From JAXHLG01 sp964505305 (GTDB lineage: Bacteria > Patescibacteriota > Minisyncoccia > Moranbacterales > DUUL01), in assembly GCA_964505305.1 (NCBI GenBank), contig CAZDHE010000019.1, positions 1-16,673 on the forward strand: a DNA stretch of 16,673 nt. Direction: 5' to 3'. Positions 13,693 through 16,673 of this stretch are shown here, piece after piece (within the stretch, counting starts at the first letter, position 1; each line of letters starts with the position of its first letter). Made by a program: the position numbers and the translations under genes. Below the pieces are notes generated by a model. That model was not told the origin of the DNA, did not search any database, and saw nothing but the letters and a program-made list of their open reading frames with translations.

Positions 13693-14334
13693 ATGGAAAT
13701 TTTAATTGTTATAGCAGTTTTGATTTTTTCAGTAATAATTCATGAAGTGGCTCATGGCCTGGCCGCTTTCTGGCAAGGAGACCCCACAGCTAAATATCAG
13801 GGGCGGTTGACTCTTAATCCGGCTAAGCACTTGGATCCTATAGGATCTTTTTTAGTGCCTCTTTTTTTATTTCTTTCCCAAGCGGGAATTATTCTGGGGT
13901 GGGCCAAACCGGTGCCTTATAATCCCTACAATCTTCGGGATCAAAAATACGGTCCTGCTATGGTGGCGGTTGCCGGTCCGCTTTCCAACTTGATTTTTGC
14001 TCTGGTTTGCGGAGTGTTTTTTCATTTATTTCTCAAGATAGGCGTGGGAGCGGATTTTATTTTCAGTGTTTTTAGCTATGCCATTTATATCAACTTGCTT
14101 TTGATGATTTTCAATTTACTGCCCATTCCGCCCTTGGATGGCTCTAAAATTTTATTTACTTTTCTGCCGATTTCGGAACACACCAAACAAACAATGGAGC
14201 AATACGGATTTATTTTCTTGATCATCTTTATTTTTATGTTTTTCCCGGTTATTTCTTATCTATTGCAGTTTGTGCTGGGTATTTTCTCCGAATATGTAGT
14301 GGGGGTTAATATTTATCAGTTTTTGGCTTTTTGA
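13693..14334 (+). CDS. Site-2 protease family (M50) membrane metalloprotease
   Basis: The 213-residue protein is almost all membrane helices. The zinc-binding motif HEVAH is at 17-21 in the first helix. QGRLTLNPAKHLDPIGS follows, then GWAKPVPYNPYNLRD, and AGPLSNLIFALV in a later helix. FNLLPIPPLDGSKIL carries D149, the third zinc ligand. These are the marks of the small M50B subgroup without a PDZ domain; it cleaves substrates within the membrane, often to release signalling factors or clear signal peptides. The substrate cannot be told from the sequence. The length is normal for this subgroup. It is divergent from rpmB and followed by gpmI after 112 bases. No clear RBS precedes ATG 13693. 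The gene ends in TGA. Confidence 0.92.
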   Translation: MEILIVIAVLIFSVIIHEVAHGLAAFWQGDPTAKYQGRLTLNPAKHLDPIGSFLVPLFLFLSQAGIILGWAKPVPYNPYNLRDQKYGPAMVAVAGPLSNLIFALVCGVFFHLFLKIGVGADFIFSVFSYAIYINLLLMIFNLLPIPPLDGSKILFTFLPISEHTKQTMEQYGFIFLIIFIFMFFPVISYLLQFVLGIFSEYVVGVNIYQFLAF

Positions 14335-14366
14335 GAAACAAATAAAGGGAGGTAAAAATAAATGTA

Positions 14367-14422
14367 ATGTCAAATTTCAACAAAGAAGTTTTTTAATGCC
14401 ATATTTGAAGGCAATTAAATAA
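14367..14422 (+). other. Two tiny overlapping ORFs before gpmI
   Basis: AAAGGGAGGT at 14344-14353 is the best RBS-like sequence between the M50 and gpmI genes, yet gpmI starts 94 bases further on with no RBS. After the RBS-like sequence come an ATG-TAA start-stop (14362-14367), MSNFNKEVF (14367-14396) and MPYLKAIK (14396-14422), the latter two joined by an overlapping TAATG. Expression is unproven and chance is possible. Confidence 0.2.
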
Positions 14423-14446
14423 AAATAATAACATTAAAATTTTAAA

Positions 14447-16039
14447 ATGAGAAAAAATAAAGGTCCTTTTGTTTTATGTATTTTAGACGGTTGGGGCGAG
14501 TGGAAGGAGACCAGGGGCAACCCCGTTGCCAAAGCTAAACTCCCCACCATTGAAAAATTAGACAAATATTACCCAAAAACTTACTTGCAGGCCTCCGGTT
14601 TGGCAGTAGGTTTGCCTTGGGGAAATCCCGGCAATTCGGAAGTCGGCCATCAGTCTATGGGAACCGGCCAAATTATTTATCAAAAACTCCCCATTATTGA
14701 TAACTCTATAGAAGACGGCTCCTTTTTTGAAAAAGAGGCTCTGAATGAAGCCGTAGACTGGGTCAAAGAAAACGATTCCAGTGTGCATATCTTCGGCTTA
14801 CTTAGCGATGGAGGAGTTCATTCCCATATAGAGCATCTTTATGCGCTTCTGGAGGCTCTGAAGGAGAATGATATTGAGAAAATTTTTATTCATGTTGTTA
14901 CCGACGGAAGAGATGCCCCGCCCAAAAGCGCCAAAGATTATATTAAAGTTCTCAATAGTAAATTGGAATCTCTGAATGTGGGAGAAATTGCCACGGTGGC
15001 CGGCAGGTTTTACACTATGGACAGGAGTGAAAATTGGGACAGAGTGGAGAAGGGCTACTTGGCGATGACGGCCGGAGAAGGAGAAAAAGCCGAGAGCGCT
15101 TTAAAGGCGGTGGATAATCAATATGAAAAAGGCAACACGGACGAATATGTCGAGCCAACAGTAATTGTTAATGACGATGAAGAGCCGATAGGCCAGATAA
15201 AAGACAATGATGCGGTTTTTTGTTTTAATTTCAGAAAAGACAGATCCAGGCAAATAACCAGAGCTTTATCTGTGGAGGATTTTGAAGAGTTTGAAAAAGC
15301 GGAATTAGTCAAAAATTTAAAAGTGGTTTGTTTTACTGAATATGAAGCCGGTTTGCCGGTTGATGTTATTTTCAAGCAGCAAAAAATAAAATCCAGGGTG
15401 GGCGAGGAAATAGAAAAAGCCGGCTTGAGCCAACTCAGAATAGCGGAAACGGAGAAGTTTGCCCACGTGACTTATTTTTTTGATGGCGGAAAAGCTATAG
15501 ATTTCAAAAAAGAGCTTAAAATCCACGTCCCTTCCAAAGATGTTCCTTCTTATGATAAAGCTCCGGAGATGAGCGCGGCTGAAGTAACTAGGGAGTTAAT
15601 TAAAGCTATTAACAAAAAACATTTCGATTTTGTTTTGGTAAACTATGCCAATCCGGATATGGTGGGGCATACCGGAGCCTTAAAAGCTGGAGTTAAGGCC
15701 GTAGAATTCACGGATAAATGTTTGGATCAACTTATTAAAGAAGTTCTCAAAAAAGACGGCTCTTTAATCATAACGGCCGATCATGGCAACGTGGAAGAAA
15801 TGGTTAATCTGGAAAATGGAGAAAGAGACACGGAGCATTCCAGCAACCCGGTTCCGTGTTGGTTTGTCACCAAAGACAATCATCGCAGCTCCCCCTTAAG
15901 CCCGGGAAGCGATGAATATAATCGAATTGAAGTAGAAGGCTTCTTGTCTGATCTGGCGCCCACCATCTTGGAAGCCTTGGAATTGAAAAAACCCGATTCA
16001 ATGACCGGGGAAGGCTTATTCGGTTTTGCTTTTGAGTAA
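14447..16039 (+). CDS. gpmI: Cofactor-independent phosphoglycerate mutase GpmI
   Basis: The 530-residue glycolytic enzyme interconverts 3- and 2-phosphoglycerate with two manganese ions and a phosphoserine intermediate, without 2,3-bisphosphoglycerate. Motifs in order: LDGWGEW with metal ligand D14, GNPGNSEVGHQSMG with the nucleophile S64, SDGGVHSHIEH (H125), TDGRDAPP (D153 to D156), GRFYTMDR, FNFRKDRSRQ, NYANPDMVGHTG, TADHGNVEEM (D445 and H446), and TEHSSNPVPC near the end. All expected catalytic and metal-binding residues seem present. The length matches the usual 510-530. It is a central-metabolism gene amid envelope genes, so no functional link is implied. No RBS is seen at ATG 14447. Confidence 0.97.
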   Translation: MRKNKGPFVLCILDGWGEWKETRGNPVAKAKLPTIEKLDKYYPKTYLQASGLAVGLPWGNPGNSEVGHQSMGTGQIIYQKLPIIDNSIEDGSFFEKEALNEAVDWVKENDSSVHIFGLLSDGGVHSHIEHLYALLEALKENDIEKIFIHVVTDGRDAPPKSAKDYIKVLNSKLESLNVGEIATVAGRFYTMDRSENWDRVEKGYLAMTAGEGEKAESALKAVDNQYEKGNTDEYVEPTVIVNDDEEPIGQIKDNDAVFCFNFRKDRSRQITRALSVEDFEEFEKAELVKNLKVVCFTEYEAGLPVDVIFKQQKIKSRVGEEIEKAGLSQLRIAETEKFAHVTYFFDGGKAIDFKKELKIHVPSKDVPSYDKAPEMSAAEVTRELIKAINKKHFDFVLVNYANPDMVGHTGALKAGVKAVEFTDKCLDQLIKEVLKKDGSLIITADHGNVEEMVNLENGERDTEHSSNPVPCWFVTKDNHRSSPLSPGSDEYNRIEVEGFLSDLAPTILEALELKKPDSMTGEGLFGFAFE

Positions 16040-16087
16040 GATTAAACTAACAATAAACCTATCATTTCCACTTTTATAAAAAAACTA

Positions 16088-16116
16088 TTGCCAACCTTTT
16101 TTATTGCTGGTATATT
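16088..16116 (+). promoter_or_regulatory. Promoter for the small membrane protein gene
   Basis: TTGCCA at 16088-16093, a 17-base spacer and TATATT at 16111-16116 give a transcript start near 16123, about 24 bases before ATG 16147. Confidence 0.65.
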
Positions 16117-16146
16117 TGAAAGTGTAAGAGTTTAAAAAAAATAGGA

Positions 16147-16524
16147 ATGAACAAAGACGATATCAATAAAAAGGAGGGAGCAAAAGAAAAAACGGAAGAA
16201 AACCTTGCCCTTGAAGAAGGAAAGGGCGGGAGCAGTTTTTTTAATTCCGGGTATTTCAAATTAACTCTGTTGTTTCTCGTGGGTTTTTTGGTGGGAATTA
16301 TGTTTAAGACTCAAGCACTGAGCTCCTTTACTTCGGGATTTGAGGACTACAAGATAAGCGAATATAAAAGCGATTATTTTAACTCTTCCGATTCCGAGCC
16401 CAAATCCCAACCCCAACCTCAACCCCAACCCGGAATGGAAACAATTGAGGAAGAAGATCTAAAATCGGGCGAGGATTTGCAGCGAGGCGGTAATGTCGAC
16501 AATCACCCTGAATCACAAAATTAA
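16147..16524 (+). CDS. Hypothetical single-pass membrane protein
   Basis: I do not recognise this 125-residue protein. The first 30 residues are highly charged (lysine and glutamate). One membrane helix follows at about 38-54 (LTLLFLVGFLVGIMF). The remainder is polar: a tyrosine- and serine-rich part, a short QPQPQPQP run at about 88-95, and an acidic C terminus. There is no signal-peptidase site of note and no cysteine, so it is neither a lipoprotein nor a disulfide protein. It has its own promoter and a weak AGGA just before the ATG. The proline-glutamine run looks like a flexible linker, and the tail is likely disordered. It could be an anchor or envelope spacer, but no function can be assigned. 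Confidence 0.75.
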   Translation: MNKDDINKKEGAKEKTEENLALEEGKGGSSFFNSGYFKLTLLFLVGFLVGIMFKTQALSSFTSGFEDYKISEYKSDYFNSSDSEPKSQPQPQPQPGMETIEEEDLKSGEDLQRGGNVDNHPESQN

Positions 16525-16569
16525 ATTTTCTTTTTATTTTCCTTTAAAAAAAGGGGGTTTTTCTCATAT

Positions 16570-16605
16570 CCTCCCCCTTTGCAAAAGGGGGATTGAGGGG
16601 GATTT
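16570..16605 (-). repeat. Dispersed G/C-run palindromic repeat, copy 2
   Basis: The reverse complement reads AAATCCCCCTCAATCCCCC, followed by a short CCCCCTTTTG/CAAAGGGGG hairpin and AGG, matching copy 1 at 3782-3818. The segment AAAGGGGG at 16550-16557 can also pair with CCCCCTTT at 16573-16580, which may end transcription after the small membrane protein gene. Confidence 0.75.
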
Positions 16606-16618
16606 TCAGTTGATCGGT

Positions 16619-16645
16619 AAATCCTCCCTAACCCTCCTATTATAG
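16619..16645 (+). repeat. Degenerate partial copy 3 of the palindromic repeat
   Basis: AAATCCTCCCTAACCCTCCT matches the first half of copy 1, then degenerates. It faces copy 2 head to head across 13 bases, so GGGGGATTT (16597-16605) and AAATCCTCCC (16619-16628) form an inverted pair. Confidence 0.55.
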
Positions 16646-16673
16646 AAACATACCCGGAAATATTATATAATAA

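Overview
The window looks like a chromosomal piece of a Candidate Phyla Radiation (Patescibacteria) genome, most likely of Parcubacteria type. This is an inference from gene content and style. Genes are AT-rich and mostly lack Shine-Dalgarno sites. There is an orphan 7TM-GAF histidine kinase, a DUF348/G5/RlpA-like wall protein, an Ig-like/YkuD L,D-transpeptidase, a very short four-cysteine ribosomal protein L28, a remnant of a four-helix-bundle (S23/Avd-like) gene, and dispersed palindromic repeats. UGA serves as a stop (ftsW and the M50 gene end in TGA), so this is not a lineage that recodes UGA as glycine.

Layout. 73-1272 encodes a Rossmann protein resembling cyanobacterial acyl-ACP reductase, with the only strong ribosome binding site among the main genes and a clear terminator behind it. 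1373-3616 is the orphan membrane histidine kinase. 3617-4250 is gene-free and holds a G/C-rich palindromic repeat, an approximately 32-nt tandem repeat, a 38-nt near-perfect palindrome, a promoter and a structured leader. 4251-6616 carries two exported cell-wall enzymes, the RlpA-like protein and the L,D-transpeptidase. After a repeat-bearing spacer come trmD and ftsW (6905-8781), then secA (9056-11716) and a secreted ComEC-like metallo-hydrolase (11796-12674).

12659-13371 is a repeat-rich convergent spacer. It holds a pair of inverted arms around a decayed four-helix-bundle gene on the minus strand, a second palindromic element and GC-rich hairpins. An intact rpmB (L28) of 57 codons lies on the minus strand at 13374-13547. 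It is divergent from an M50 site-2 protease gene (13693-14334). This is followed by gpmI (14447-16039), a small membrane protein of unknown function (16147-16524), and a terminal spacer with two more copies of the palindromic repeat seen at 3782.

Most of the genes serve the envelope: sensing (kinase), septal peptidoglycan synthesis (ftsW), crosslinking and hydrolysis (YkuD, RlpA-like), export (secA) and intramembrane proteolysis (M50). trmD, rpmB and gpmI are housekeeping genes. I did not find a complete undescribed defence or mobile system. The most unusual items are the inverted-arm element with its broken S23-like gene, the acyl-ACP-reductase-like protein, and the structured leader ahead of the RlpA-like gene.
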